From positions 1-57,017 of the forward strand of contig NZ_NKUB01000018.1 in assembly GCF_003207895.1 (NCBI RefSeq): a stretch of DNA of 57,017 bases, written 5' to 3'. Below are positions 26,572 to 35,797 of the stretch, in pieces (positions within the stretch are counted from its first letter, which is position 1; every line of letters begins with the position of its first letter). The translations under genes were made by a program, and so were the position numbers. The notes below the pieces were generated by a model. That model worked only from the letters and a program-made list of their open reading frames with translations. It ran no database searches and had not been told where the DNA came from. The DNA comes from Komagataeibacter swingsii. GTDB taxonomy: Bacteria; Pseudomonadota; Alphaproteobacteria; Acetobacterales; Acetobacteraceae.

Positions 26572-26900
26572 AGCATCTGAAACCGGTTAATCAGAAGGCC
26601 CGGCGTATTGACGACCTTACGTCCTCTACCGACGAGGATTTTGTCGCGCTCCAACATACGCCGCCCCGTCCTCATGTCCCGATGGGATGTACCCTTGCCT
26701 TTTCACCGGGATGGGAAGTTGATGCAGGGGGTGGTACGGCAGGTCTGTGCCAACCCGTCGAACGCGATATTTATGATTGTTATGTTACCTGTTTCTGGCC
26801 GGTGCAGGTAGCAGATCACGTCAATTATTCGCCCGACTGGGCCAGCAACTGTGCATCGGCTACCAAGGACTGGCGTAATCTGGACATTGTTTTTCCCTGA
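26568..26900 (+). CDS. qhpC: Quinohemoprotein amine dehydrogenase gamma subunit precursor (CTQ-bearing)
   Basis: 110 residues: a leader of about 28-34 residues without a hydrophobic signal, then a Cys-rich core. The spacing matches the known crosslinks of the Paracoccus protein with a constant offset of 34: C41-E50, C61-D67 and C75-D83 for the three thioethers, and C71-W77 for the cysteine tryptophylquinone (CTQ) cofactor. All eight residues are present, so the peptide should be fully modifiable. It is modified in the cytoplasm, trimmed by the QhpE protease, exported by QhpF and assembled with alpha and beta subunits in the periplasm. Confidence 0.95.
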   Translation: MKHLKPVNQKARRIDDLTSSTDEDFVALQHTPPRPHVPMGCTLAFSPGWEVDAGGGTAGLCQPVERDIYDCYVTCFWPVQVADHVNYSPDWASNCASATKDWRNLDIVFP

Positions 26901-26989
26901 TCGTCGCGTCCTTTCATTCAATGTTATTTTCAGGCCGTTCCCGGCATGTTTCCGGGGCATGGTCCCCGCTTCGAGGAAGAGCATGTATC

Positions 26990-28081
26990 ATGAATATGCT
27001 TCGTCCCGCCCTTGCACTGTTTGCCTCAGCGTTTGCATTTGTCTCCTCAGCCTGCGCTGGGACAGTGGTACTTGGCGGTTATCCTGATCAGCTTCAGTTT
27101 ATCAATGACATAAATGGCACGGTTGTCCAGAAAGTAACACTAGAAACCGGGCTTCCCGCGAGTATCCAGCTTTCAGCAAATCGCAGCAGGATCTATGTGC
27201 GCACGCTCACGACATCCGGTATTGAAGTGCTGGATGCGACAAGTCACAAGGTACTGACACGGTTCAGCCTTAATACCCCGGTCACGAAATATCGGTTCTC
27301 CGGTGGCATACCGGATGCGAGTGGTCATTATTTTTATGCCACAGGCTGGCGAATGGACAAGGAAATCGACCGCTATCGTTTCAGCAGGCCACAGTATTTC
27401 CAGATCGATATGAATGCCCGGAAAATCATCCGCGCGGTGGATATGGCGGATGAAGATATTTCCGAAAATAGCCGCGGGGCGCTGGCAATTTCACCGGATG
27501 AAAAAATACTCTACGTTTTTGACAAGAAGTTACGGGTTATCAGCACCACAGATTTCAAGGTTATCCAGCGCATTGACCTGGCGAAACCCGATCTGCCCTG
27601 GAAACAGGACATCAGCATGGGAAGCGCCCTTGAAACGCTGCGTGACCCCAGACATTACGTCTCCCTGTTTCAGGCGGAAGACCCCTATATCCATAACAAG
27701 GTCTTCGGGATCGCCCATTTCGATCTTGTAACGCGTAATTTTTCATTCCATCCCGTGGGACCTGCACCCAAAGCTGTTGATCGCCTGCAGGTTACACCAG
27801 ATGGCAGGGATGGTTATACCGTGGTGATTAATGGGGAATATGGGAATCAGCGCTGTGAATTCTGGCATTTTGACCTTAACGCCAACATTGCCATGAACAA
27901 GGCGGAGTTCCCCTGCCGCCGCCGTTTCTATTTTGGCATGTCGGAAGACGGAAAAAAGCTTTATATTTACGGAGCGGGTTTTGACGTCGCGGTTTACGAT
28001 GCAAAATCATTGAAATATGAAACTGACTGGGTGCTGGGAAACGACATTACCATGTCGGGTATCATTACATTAAAACAATGA
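26990..28081 (+). CDS. qhpB: Quinohemoprotein amine dehydrogenase beta subunit (beta-propeller)
   Basis: 363 residues from the ATG at 26990, with GAGGAAGAG about ten bases upstream. A signal peptide (LRPALALFASAFAFVSSACA) is followed by repeating blade-like units (for example LVLD/LYVF strands with YVRTLTTSGIEVLDATSHKV and LYIYGAGFDVAVYDAKSLKYE) consistent with the seven-bladed propeller of this subunit. It cradles the small gamma subunit in the periplasm. It lies 89 bases after qhpC and just before qhpG. A longer start at 26921 would precede the signal peptide by 23 unlikely residues. Confidence 0.92.
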   Translation: MNMLRPALALFASAFAFVSSACAGTVVLGGYPDQLQFINDINGTVVQKVTLETGLPASIQLSANRSRIYVRTLTTSGIEVLDATSHKVLTRFSLNTPVTKYRFSGGIPDASGHYFYATGWRMDKEIDRYRFSRPQYFQIDMNARKIIRAVDMADEDISENSRGALAISPDEKILYVFDKKLRVISTTDFKVIQRIDLAKPDLPWKQDISMGSALETLRDPRHYVSLFQAEDPYIHNKVFGIAHFDLVTRNFSFHPVGPAPKAVDRLQVTPDGRDGYTVVINGEYGNQRCEFWHFDLNANIAMNKAEFPCRRRFYFGMSEDGKKLYIYGAGFDVAVYDAKSLKYETDWVLGNDITMSGIITLKQ

Positions 28082-28133
28082 TATGATGAACAGATACCGT
28101 GATGTATGGTATCTGAATCAGAGGAGTAACCGT

Positions 28134-29177
28134 ATGGTCGTCCCCCCGCTGTCGCGAATGCCTGCTCATGTTACCATTCGGGGTTCGGGCATGGCGGCAC
28201 GGTGTTGCGCCCGGTTGCTGACCCAAAATGGGATTATGACTAAATGCGCGGGCGCGGTGACTTCTACCGGGCCTGCCGTGCTGCTTGGTGAAACCGCGCA
28301 GGTATTGCTGCGTGACTGTATGGGTAAATCATTGCAACAGTCGCGCTATATGCCCGTGACCCGGCGTATCGTTGCATGGGGCGGTCAGGAACCAGTTGTG
28401 GTGCCGCACCGTGGTGCCGCGTTTGCCCCCGGGGCGCTTAATGCCCTGTTCCATCAGCCAGGACGGCAAGAAGCGGATATGATCGGGGCGCCTTTGTTTA
28501 TTGTGCATGGCATCGGGCCATTTCCGAAGTCCCGTCTTCGTCGTTTCGGCAGTCGGCCAGCGACAGCTGCTTCGGTCACACTTCTCCATCCTGAAGACGA
28601 AGATGCATGCTGGATCGAAGCGCTCGATCATGGCTGGCTTTTCATGCTGTCAACCGCACCGGGGCAGGGGTGGTTACTCGGTGTGGGGGCGCCACTGGAT
28701 GATTTATGCCAGATGAGTCGCCATCTCGCCCCCCGGGTGGTAGTGACCGGACAGCCCCAGGGACCATTTGAGACCGCGCCACGGTTGCTTGAATGTCTTG
28801 CTGCCCCCGGTTGGCTTGCCTGTGGCAATGAAGCGATTGCTTTTGATCCCCTGTGTGGTGACGGCACGGCGCAGGCCGCGCGTGAAGCCATTCTTGCCGC
28901 CGCAGTCATTACGGCGATTATGGAATATCCTGACGATCCTCATGCCATGGAGACATTGCTCATGCATTATCGTTCGATGTTGCTGGCATCAATGCGGCGT
29001 CATCTGCGGTTTTGCGCGCAATTTTACAGTATGGGTGGGAACAGCCCCTGGTGGCGCACGCAGATTTCGGCCCTTGCTACGGGTTTTGAATGGTGTTCCG
29101 GACAGCTCGCGGGCCTGCCCCAACCGCGTTATGAACTGCATGGGCTGCGTCTGGTGCCGCGAATGGTTCCCGCGTGA
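28134..29177 (+). CDS. qhpG: FAD-dependent monooxygenase QhpG (tryptophan hydroxylase for CTQ)
   Basis: 347 residues from the ATG at 28134, chosen because GAGGAG lies seven bases upstream; the ATG at 28083 lacks such a site. The N-terminus has a dinucleotide-binding loop (VTIRGSGMAARCCARLL), and the GD-type motif of flavoprotein hydroxylases appears as FDPLCGDGTAQAARE in the C-terminal half. In characterised systems QhpG dihydroxylates the cofactor tryptophan of the crosslinked gamma subunit. Here the target would be W77 of QhpC. It is coupled to the exporter gene by a GTGA overlap. Confidence 0.88.
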   Translation: MVVPPLSRMPAHVTIRGSGMAARCCARLLTQNGIMTKCAGAVTSTGPAVLLGETAQVLLRDCMGKSLQQSRYMPVTRRIVAWGGQEPVVVPHRGAAFAPGALNALFHQPGRQEADMIGAPLFIVHGIGPFPKSRLRRFGSRPATAASVTLLHPEDEDACWIEALDHGWLFMLSTAPGQGWLLGVGAPLDDLCQMSRHLAPRVVVTGQPQGPFETAPRLLECLAAPGWLACGNEAIAFDPLCGDGTAQAAREAILAAAVITAIMEYPDDPHAMETLLMHYRSMLLASMRRHLRFCAQFYSMGGNSPWWRTQISALATGFEWCSGQLAGLPQPRYELHGLRLVPRMVPA

Positions 29178-30874
29178 CGCGGCCATCACCCGTGGCGCAA
29201 TGGCGCAGCTATCGTCTATTGCTGCCATTTCTGCGGCCATATGTGTATTCGCTGCTGTTTGTCGTTGTGGTCAGCCTCATGGCCACATGTCTGGGACTGG
29301 CCCAGCCGTGGTTGTCCAAGCTGATGATCGATCAGGCCTTGCTGCCACGGGATATGACGGCACTGGTCCGGATCGCCGTACTCATGGTGGTGGTGGCAGT
29401 GGCGAATTATGCTCTTAATATCATTGCCAGTTATCGTTATGTAGCCACTTCCGCTGCGATGCTGTTTGACATACGGGCGGCGTTGCTGCGCCATCTGCAA
29501 ACCCTGTCGCCACGTTTCTACAGCCGCTTCCGGCTGGGGGATCTGATGTCGCGGATCAATAGTGACGTAAGCGACATCCAGCGTGTGACTGCGGATACCC
29601 TGCTGTCGGTAATCAGTAATATGATGATGCTGACAGGATGCGTCGGCATCATGCTGTGGCTGGACTGGAAGCTGTTCGTGATCAGTGTGGTGGTCATTCC
29701 CGGTTGCGTGCTGCTTTTTCTTTATTATCAGCGGCGCATTACGGCGCTGACCCGTCAGATGCGGGCGCGTGGGGCCGATCTGGGCTGCATGCTGGTCGAC
29801 AGCCTGATGGGCATGCGGGTGATTACCTCCCTCAATGCAGGGGAACAGGAAGTCTCCCGTTTTCATAAATGCAATACGGCGTTTGTCTCCGTCATGATGC
29901 GAATGCAGGTGGCGTCATTCATGGCCGGAGCGGTTCCCGGCACATTATTGACCGCGACGACCTCTGGCGTGGTGATTTATGGCGGCGCGCAGATCATTAT
30001 GGGCAAGATGACGGTGGGAACACTCGTTGCTTTCATGACCTATCAGATGCGTCTGTTCGGACCTGTTCAGACGCTGATGGGGCTTGTGTCAGGATTGAGT
30101 TCTGCCCGGGTGTCCCTTGCACGTATTCTTGAACTGTTTGAAATGCGGGCTGATGTCGTTGACTCGCCTGATCCTGTCGCATTGACACGGGTGGCGCGGG
30201 AACTGCGTGTCACGGATGTATCGTTGCGCCATGAAACGCGTGAGGTGCTGAAACGCGTCAATCTGCTGGTTCCACAGGGTGCCTTCTGTGCCGTGCTTGG
30301 TCCCAGTGGGGCTGGTAAATCGACCCTTGCGGATCTGATTGTCCGTAATCTTGATCCCGACAGTGGACGGATTACGGTTGATGGCATCGATATACGTGAT
30401 GTGAAGCTGTCCGATGTGCACCGTGAAATACTGCTTGTGGATCAGTCCCCGCATTTGTTCAATGATACGATTCTTGCAAACATTACGTTTGCGTTTCCTG
30501 CGGCAAGCGAGGCTGATGTGGCACGGGTGGTGCGTCTTGCCGGACTGGAACATCTGGTCGCACGGCTGCCCCATGGCTTACGGACCCAGGTGGGGGAGCG
30601 TGGGCTGGCGCTCTCGGCAGGGGAGCGACACAGGGTTGCCCTGGCGCGCGCGTTGCTGCGCCATCCCAGCGTGCTGATTCTTGATGAACCGACCGCAGCA
30701 CTTGATGGGGAGACCGAGCAACTGGTGGCCAAAGGACTGCGTGCGGCATTTCCTGGGACGACACTCATTGTCATAACACATAAACCGGCACTGGCCGCGA
30801 TGGCCGATATGGTTGTCACCCTGAGAGAGGGGCACGTCGATGTAGAACGTCCCGCCCTGCACGCGCATGCTTGA
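29174..30874 (+). CDS. qhpF: ABC exporter QhpF (fused membrane and ATPase domains)
   Basis: 566 residues with a GTG start overlapping the qhpG stop. Six membrane helices (~20-300) are followed by a nucleotide-binding domain: Walker A GPSGAGKSTLADL, signature LSAGERHR, Walker B VLILDEPTAALDGE. The overall form is that of MsbA/peptide-exporter half-transporters acting as homodimers. There is no N-terminal C39 peptidase domain, consistent with leader removal by the separate protease encoded next. Its likely cargo is the modified QhpC gamma subunit, which lacks a Sec signal. Confidence 0.92.
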   Translation: MTRPSPVAQWRSYRLLLPFLRPYVYSLLFVVVVSLMATCLGLAQPWLSKLMIDQALLPRDMTALVRIAVLMVVVAVANYALNIIASYRYVATSAAMLFDIRAALLRHLQTLSPRFYSRFRLGDLMSRINSDVSDIQRVTADTLLSVISNMMMLTGCVGIMLWLDWKLFVISVVVIPGCVLLFLYYQRRITALTRQMRARGADLGCMLVDSLMGMRVITSLNAGEQEVSRFHKCNTAFVSVMMRMQVASFMAGAVPGTLLTATTSGVVIYGGAQIIMGKMTVGTLVAFMTYQMRLFGPVQTLMGLVSGLSSARVSLARILELFEMRADVVDSPDPVALTRVARELRVTDVSLRHETREVLKRVNLLVPQGAFCAVLGPSGAGKSTLADLIVRNLDPDSGRITVDGIDIRDVKLSDVHREILLVDQSPHLFNDTILANITFAFPAASEADVARVVRLAGLEHLVARLPHGLRTQVGERGLALSAGERHRVALARALLRHPSVLILDEPTAALDGETEQLVAKGLRAAFPGTTLIVITHKPALAAMADMVVTLREGHVDVERPALHAHA

Positions 30875-31631
30875 TGCCAGTGATCCGTCATTCGGTCGTC
30901 CGATCGCCCTGCCACCGCTTTTCCCCGGTATGACAGGCGCTGGCGTGCGGATTGCGGTAATTGATAGTGGCGTGCAGGCTATTCATCCGCATATTGACGC
31001 AACCCGACTTGCACCCGGCATCATGATCGGGACGGATGGGCGGCTGGATACAGGTCTGGAAGCCACCTGTGATCAGCTTGGTCATGGTACGGCCGTTATC
31101 GCGGCAATTCAGGAAAAAGCGCCCGATGCCGTCTGTCTGCCCGTAAGGGTTTTCGGTTCCGTGCTGCGTACCAGTGGGGCTGCGCTGGTTACGGCCATCC
31201 ATTGGGCAGTGCGGCAGGAAGTCGATCTGATCAATCTCAGTCTTGGTTCGACCAATCCGGCCCATATGCCCCTATTAAGTCAGGCCATCGGGATGGCAGT
31301 CAACCATGGCGTGAGCGTAATCGCCGCGCGGGATACAGGTGGCAGGCCGTGTTACCCGGGAATGATAAAAGACGTGATCGGGGTTACCCTCGATTGGGAT
31401 ATTCCGCGCACGCACTACCGGATCATGCAGCAGGACGGGGCATGCGTGATTAGCACTGCGGGTTATCCGCGTGCCATTCCCGGGGTGCCGCTTCGACGTA
31501 ATCTTTACGGTGTCAGTTTTGCGGTGGCGCAGGTAACGGGTTTTGCCGCCCTTGCACTGGAACCGATCGCCCGACCGCGATGCAGGCGAAGTCTCGAAAC
31601 AGCACTGAAGGCCGCGTTGGAAGTGATGTGA
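30867..31631 (+). CDS. qhpE: Subtilisin-like leader peptidase QhpE
   Basis: 254 residues, short for a subtilase because there is no signal or propeptide, fitting an intracellular enzyme. The catalytic triad is visible: Asp in AVIDSGV (D33), His in LGHGTAV (H73) and Ser in YGVSFAVAQVTG (S217). In Paracoccus, QhpE cuts the leader off the crosslinked gamma subunit before export. The start overlaps the qhpF end by eight bases. It is the last gene of the operon and converges with the molybdenum hydroxylase gene 43 bases away. Confidence 0.92.
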   Translation: MLDASDPSFGRPIALPPLFPGMTGAGVRIAVIDSGVQAIHPHIDATRLAPGIMIGTDGRLDTGLEATCDQLGHGTAVIAAIQEKAPDAVCLPVRVFGSVLRTSGAALVTAIHWAVRQEVDLINLSLGSTNPAHMPLLSQAIGMAVNHGVSVIAARDTGGRPCYPGMIKDVIGVTLDWDIPRTHYRIMQQDGACVISTAGYPRAIPGVPLRRNLYGVSFAVAQVTGFAALALEPIARPRCRRSLETALKAALEVM

Positions 31632-31674
31632 AGCGGGCCATCCTGAAGCAGGTTTCGCGGCAGGGCGTCATTTT

Positions 31675-33900
31675 TCAGGTCGGGTCAGAAGTATCCGCGT
31701 CACCGGAAATACGGAAAGGATATCTGCGAAAGCGTTTCCCCGTGGCGGCAAACAGGGCGTTGCCAAGAGCTGGAAATGCCGAAACCGTTCCCACTTCACC
31801 TATGCCGCCCGGTTCAGCGCCACTGTTGATGATATGTACGTCGATGCGTGGAATCTCATTAATTCTCATAAGCTGGTAATTATGAAAATTGCTTTGTTCC
31901 ACGCACCCGTTCCTGATTGTGATTTCACCATATAATGCAGCTGAAAAACCGAATAGCAGGCCGCCTTCCATCTGGGCGATCAGGGAATCGGGATTGATCG
32001 CCATTCCACAATCCACCACGGCTGTGACGCGTACGATCTGTATTGCTGTCGTCGGCAGGACCGAAACTTCCACGACGACGGCGCAATGCGAACCAAAGGC
32101 ATTGTGCAATGATACTCCGCGCCCCGAACCCGGTGGCAGCGGCTGTCCCCACAGGCTTTGCCTTGCAACAAGATCAAGAACGGCCAGCGATCGGGGATTT
32201 TGCGACAGAAGACGCCGTCTGTATTCAATTGGGTCCATGCGGGCTTCAGCCGCCAGCTCATCCATGAAGCTTTCAACGACATAGGCATTATGCGCGGGTC
32301 CGACGCCTCGCCACCAACTGACCGGAACCGGTGTATCCGCCCGTGTCCACATCACGCGCATGTGGGACAGGGTGTATGGCGTATCAACAGCACCGGCCAC
32401 GGCATCCCGGTCCAGCGTGCCCTGTGGCAGCCCACCGGGGGAAAATCTGTCAACCACAGATGGGCCAGTGACATGATGCATCCATGCGACCGGCAGGCCG
32501 TCATCACCCAGTGTGGCGGTCATCCGGTCATGGTATGCGGGCCGGAACAGGTCATGCCGGATATCTTCTTCCCGGGTCCATATGAATTTGACCGGATAGG
32601 AAAGCTGGCACGCAAAGCTCGCGGCCTGTTCCAGTGAATCAACCGCCAGTCTGCGTCCAAAGCTACCGCCGATCATGTAATTGTGGATGTAAACCTTCTC
32701 GCGGGGCAGTTTTGTAATTCTGGCAATGGCGTCCTGCCCGCGGGTGGGCACCTGTGTACCGACCCAGACATCACAGCCATCGGGGCGAACATGGATTGTG
32801 GTATTGATCGGTTCCATGGTGGCATGCGCCAGGAAGGGCAGGTCATAAGTACGTTCGACTTTTTTCCCCTCTGCAAGGGCTGTATCCATTCCCTTATCAT
32901 CATGCGCCATAACCGGTGCGCCATGGGTAGCTGCATCATGCAGGGTCTGCCGCACCTGATCCGTGGACAGGGATGCGTTCGCACCATCGTTCCAGACAAT
33001 CCCGAGGGCGGCCAGCCCCTTGCGGGCAGTCCAGTAGCTTGTCGCGGTGACCGCGACGGCCGAACCGATATTGACGACATCGCGCACGCCGGGCATGGCC
33101 CGTGCCTTGCGCGCATCTACTGACCGGACCGTTCCACCCAGAACCGGACAGGCCATTACGGCGCCAAACGCCATCTTGGGAACACGGACATCAATCCCGA
33201 AAACAGCCTGTCCCGTGATCTTGGCGGGAATGTCAACGCGGGGAATGGATTTTCCCAGCAGCTTCCAGCGTCCCGGTTCCTTGAGGGGGACAGGATTGGG
33301 GACGGGCTGCTTTACGGCGTCGGTAACAAGATCACCATATGTTGCCTGATGGCGTCCCGCCGTATCGCGGACAATACCGTTTTCCGCCATGACATCCGCC
33401 ATGCTGATCCCCCACCTGTTAGCGGCAGCGGCCAGAAGCATCAACCGCGCGGCTGCCCCTGCCTGACGTAGCGGCAGCCAGCCCTTGCGGATGGAGCGCG
33501 AACCACCGGTGGAGAGGGATTTGAGCAGGTCAGGCGAAATATCAGATGTTTCCTGGGGCAGGGCGGTCAGGACATGGACTTTCCCGGGGGCCACTTCAAG
33601 TTCTTCGGCAATCAGCATCGCTTCCGCCGTGTATATTCCCTGTCCCATTTCGATATTGGGAACGATCAGGGATATCTGGTTATCAGCACAGATACGAACG
33701 AAACCGCCAAGCGCGACATAGGGTTCATTATCCGGTCCCGGGGTTTTGGTATCAGCTGCTGCGCCACGGCCCTTCGGAACGGCTGCGAATGCCAGCAGCA
33801 GTCCCCCGCCAATCAGGAAACGTCGTCGGGATGCATCATTCAGGGTGTTCGTGGCAAGGCAGACGAATGAGGGGGCCGTCTTGTCTGATCTGTTTGTCAT
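31675..33900 (-). CDS. Tat-exported molybdopterin oxidoreductase, isoquinoline 1-oxidoreductase beta-like (orphan large subunit)
   Basis: 741 residues of the xanthine dehydrogenase superfamily large-subunit type, close in layout to IorB and the large subunit of acetic-acid-bacterial aldehyde dehydrogenase AldFGH. A twin-arginine signal (SRRRFLIGGGLLLAFAAVP) shows folded, cofactor-loaded export. Cofactor motifs include GGSFGRR and the catalytic Glu in GGIGEVGTVSA near the C-terminus. The usual [2Fe-2S] small subunit and cytochrome subunit genes are absent on both sides, so the partner must be encoded elsewhere or be shared. It converges on the qhp operon; oxidation of the aldehydes made there is an attractive but unproven role. 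Confidence 0.82.
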   Translation of the reverse strand: MTNRSDKTAPSFVCLATNTLNDASRRRFLIGGGLLLAFAAVPKGRGAAADTKTPGPDNEPYVALGGFVRICADNQISLIVPNIEMGQGIYTAEAMLIAEELEVAPGKVHVLTALPQETSDISPDLLKSLSTGGSRSIRKGWLPLRQAGAAARLMLLAAAANRWGISMADVMAENGIVRDTAGRHQATYGDLVTDAVKQPVPNPVPLKEPGRWKLLGKSIPRVDIPAKITGQAVFGIDVRVPKMAFGAVMACPVLGGTVRSVDARKARAMPGVRDVVNIGSAVAVTATSYWTARKGLAALGIVWNDGANASLSTDQVRQTLHDAATHGAPVMAHDDKGMDTALAEGKKVERTYDLPFLAHATMEPINTTIHVRPDGCDVWVGTQVPTRGQDAIARITKLPREKVYIHNYMIGGSFGRRLAVDSLEQAASFACQLSYPVKFIWTREEDIRHDLFRPAYHDRMTATLGDDGLPVAWMHHVTGPSVVDRFSPGGLPQGTLDRDAVAGAVDTPYTLSHMRVMWTRADTPVPVSWWRGVGPAHNAYVVESFMDELAAEARMDPIEYRRRLLSQNPRSLAVLDLVARQSLWGQPLPPGSGRGVSLHNAFGSHCAVVVEVSVLPTTAIQIVRVTAVVDCGMAINPDSLIAQMEGGLLFGFSAALYGEITIRNGCVEQSNFHNYQLMRINEIPRIDVHIINSGAEPGGIGEVGTVSAFPALGNALFAATGKRFRRYPFRISGDADTSDPT

Positions 33901-34273
33901 CCGTAGACTGTCTCTAAATATTATCAGTGGTTATTATGACTGTCGAATGGGTACGTCACGCCGCATCTGGCTGGCCTGTATAGTATTTTAAGGAGCAAAG
34001 GACCGGGATGCATGGGCGCAATGTCAGTCTGGGTATCACGTATCGTCAGTATCCACCATGGGAAAGAAGGTTTCGTAGCCTTGAGGAAACGTTATGGACA
34101 CCATGGGTAGCCAATATCATGACATCAATTTTTTTCAGGACGCGCCACCTTCTTTTTCTACGTCAAACGCCCTATGTTCGTTTCGATTTCGTATGCCATT
34201 GTAATGTCTGTTTCCGGGGTCTTTACTAAGGCTGCGGCGGTATATGTCGCGATCTTTTCGACTGGGGCTTTAA
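33901..34273. promoter_or_regulatory. Divergent intergenic region, molybdenum hydroxylase / ureohydrolase genes
   Basis: 373 bases without a convincing gene. It must hold the promoter of the minus-strand oxidoreductase and that of the two ureohydrolase genes. Short open frames within it (for example 34008-34229) have no recognisable domain or good ribosome site. No strong dyad or riboswitch-like architecture was recognised. Confidence 0.4.
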
Positions 34274-35797
34274 ATGAGAACACGTCTTGCGCTCATGGCT
34301 GCTGCATCGCTGATGCTGCCACTTCTGGCAGGTGGCCATGCTGTTGCCGCACCGACTGGTGATACGCCTTCTTTTCCGAAGGTGCCCCCAACCAAGCCAG
34401 GCGAAATCCCCAAATACATTGATGCTTACACGCCGGGTATCATGAAGACGGAGCCTCTGGACATTCCGGCCGATGTCATGGAACGCCTCAAGGGCCTGCC
34501 TGCCGAGAAAATTGATTTCATCAAAAGCGGCAAGAGCGCGGCCGTTCTTTCGTCAAAGCAGCTTTTCAAGCAGATCAACGAGACATCCTCGCAGCAGGAA
34601 CTGGCGCAGTATGTCGATACCGTGATGACGGTCTACGATCAGGTGCAGTTTCACAAGGGCGTTGATGTGGAAACCATCCCGCTTGATACGAAATCACCCA
34701 GATTCAATGACTGGCATCTACGTCGCCCCGCGGAGCTTGATCCCCCCCGCAAGCCGGGACTGATCGATACATCCCGTTATGTCCGTAGTTATGGATCAGG
34801 ACTGCCGACCTTCGCCGGTTCCCAGATTGCCCTTACCCCGGAAGACCTGAAGGCCGGGAAGGTCGATGTTGCCATCCTGGGCGCCCCCCTGGATATGGGG
34901 TCCGGCTGGCGTGATGCCCGTCACGGACCCAACGCGATGCGCGTCATGCGCGACGGGACTGGTGGCACGGAAGTCAGCAGCATGATTTCGCCCAGCGAAG
35001 AACTGAAAATCGTGGATTACGGTAACGCCGCCATTGACCAGAACAGTACGGAACGCAGTATGCAGGAAGTGCGCCGCATGGTTGGTGAAGTCGCCAAGGC
35101 CGGCGCCATTCCCGTCGTGATCGGTGGCGATCACAGTCTGGAATATCCGGATGTTGCCGCCATGGCCGATGTGTATGGCAAGGGACAGGTCGGTGTCATC
35201 CACTTTGACTCCCATCTTGATACGGGGCGTGGGCGTATTCACCTGCTTGATCATGGTCAGCCCATCTATCGCGCCATGAAGGAAGGGCACATCCGTCCGG
35301 AAAATTATATCCAGGTTGGCATCAAGGCCCATTATTCAAAGGATTATTACGAGTGGGAACGCCTGATCGGCATGCGTTACCATACGATGGCGGAAGTCGA
35401 GAAACATGGCTGGACGGCCGTGATGGAACGCGCCATTCAGGAAGCGAAAAAGAACACGAAATACCTGTGGATCTCGTTTGACGTGGATGTGCTTGATCCC
35501 GCCTTCGAACCCGGAACGGGCACCCCCGTGGCTGGTGGTCTGACCATGCGTGAGGCCATTCCCATCATGCGACGCCTGTGCGCGGAAGCCAATGTCGTTG
35601 GGTTCGACGTTGTGGAACTCGCCCCTTCGCTCGACCCGACCTATCGCAGTGCGTTGAATGCCAACACGATCATGTTCAGCTGCCTGACAGGGCTTGCGAT
35701 GCATAAGAAGGGCATTACCCAGGCCAATTACTTCAGCCCGCTTTCTTCCGAGCATGGGCAGGATAATTATTACGCGACCAAGGGGACGAAGCAGTGA
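34274..35797 (+). CDS. Secreted ureohydrolase (arginase/agmatinase family), metal site intact
   Basis: 507 residues, far longer than the ~300 of typical agmatinases. A signal peptide (RLALMAAASLMLPLLAGGHA) and a ~150-residue N-terminal extension precede the ureohydrolase domain. All six metal ligands of the binuclear Mn site are present: H287 in GGDHS, D312/H314/D316 in FDSHLD, D403/D405 in SFDVDVLDP. Family members hydrolyse guanidino compounds such as agmatine, arginine or guanidinobutyrate to urea plus an amine. Export is unusual, since most members are cytosolic. It is coupled to a second paralogue by a GTGA overlap. Substrate unassigned. Confidence 0.85.
   Translation: MRTRLALMAAASLMLPLLAGGHAVAAPTGDTPSFPKVPPTKPGEIPKYIDAYTPGIMKTEPLDIPADVMERLKGLPAEKIDFIKSGKSAAVLSSKQLFKQINETSSQQELAQYVDTVMTVYDQVQFHKGVDVETIPLDTKSPRFNDWHLRRPAELDPPRKPGLIDTSRYVRSYGSGLPTFAGSQIALTPEDLKAGKVDVAILGAPLDMGSGWRDARHGPNAMRVMRDGTGGTEVSSMISPSEELKIVDYGNAAIDQNSTERSMQEVRRMVGEVAKAGAIPVVIGGDHSLEYPDVAAMADVYGKGQVGVIHFDSHLDTGRGRIHLLDHGQPIYRAMKEGHIRPENYIQVGIKAHYSKDYYEWERLIGMRYHTMAEVEKHGWTAVMERAIQEAKKNTKYLWISFDVDVLDPAFEPGTGTPVAGGLTMREAIPIMRRLCAEANVVGFDVVELAPSLDPTYRSALNANTIMFSCLTGLAMHKKGITQANYFSPLSSEHGQDNYYATKGTKQ

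Noticed and set aside
34008-34229. Small plus-strand open frame in the gap before the ureohydrolase genes
   Set aside because: No ribosome site, no recognisable domain and composition unlike neighbouring genes; more likely promoter or leader sequence.
34274-35797. Calling the intact ureohydrolase a specific agmatinase (speB) or arginase
   Set aside because: The metal ligands only prove the family. Signal peptide and long extension differ from characterised enzymes, so substrate naming would be guesswork.
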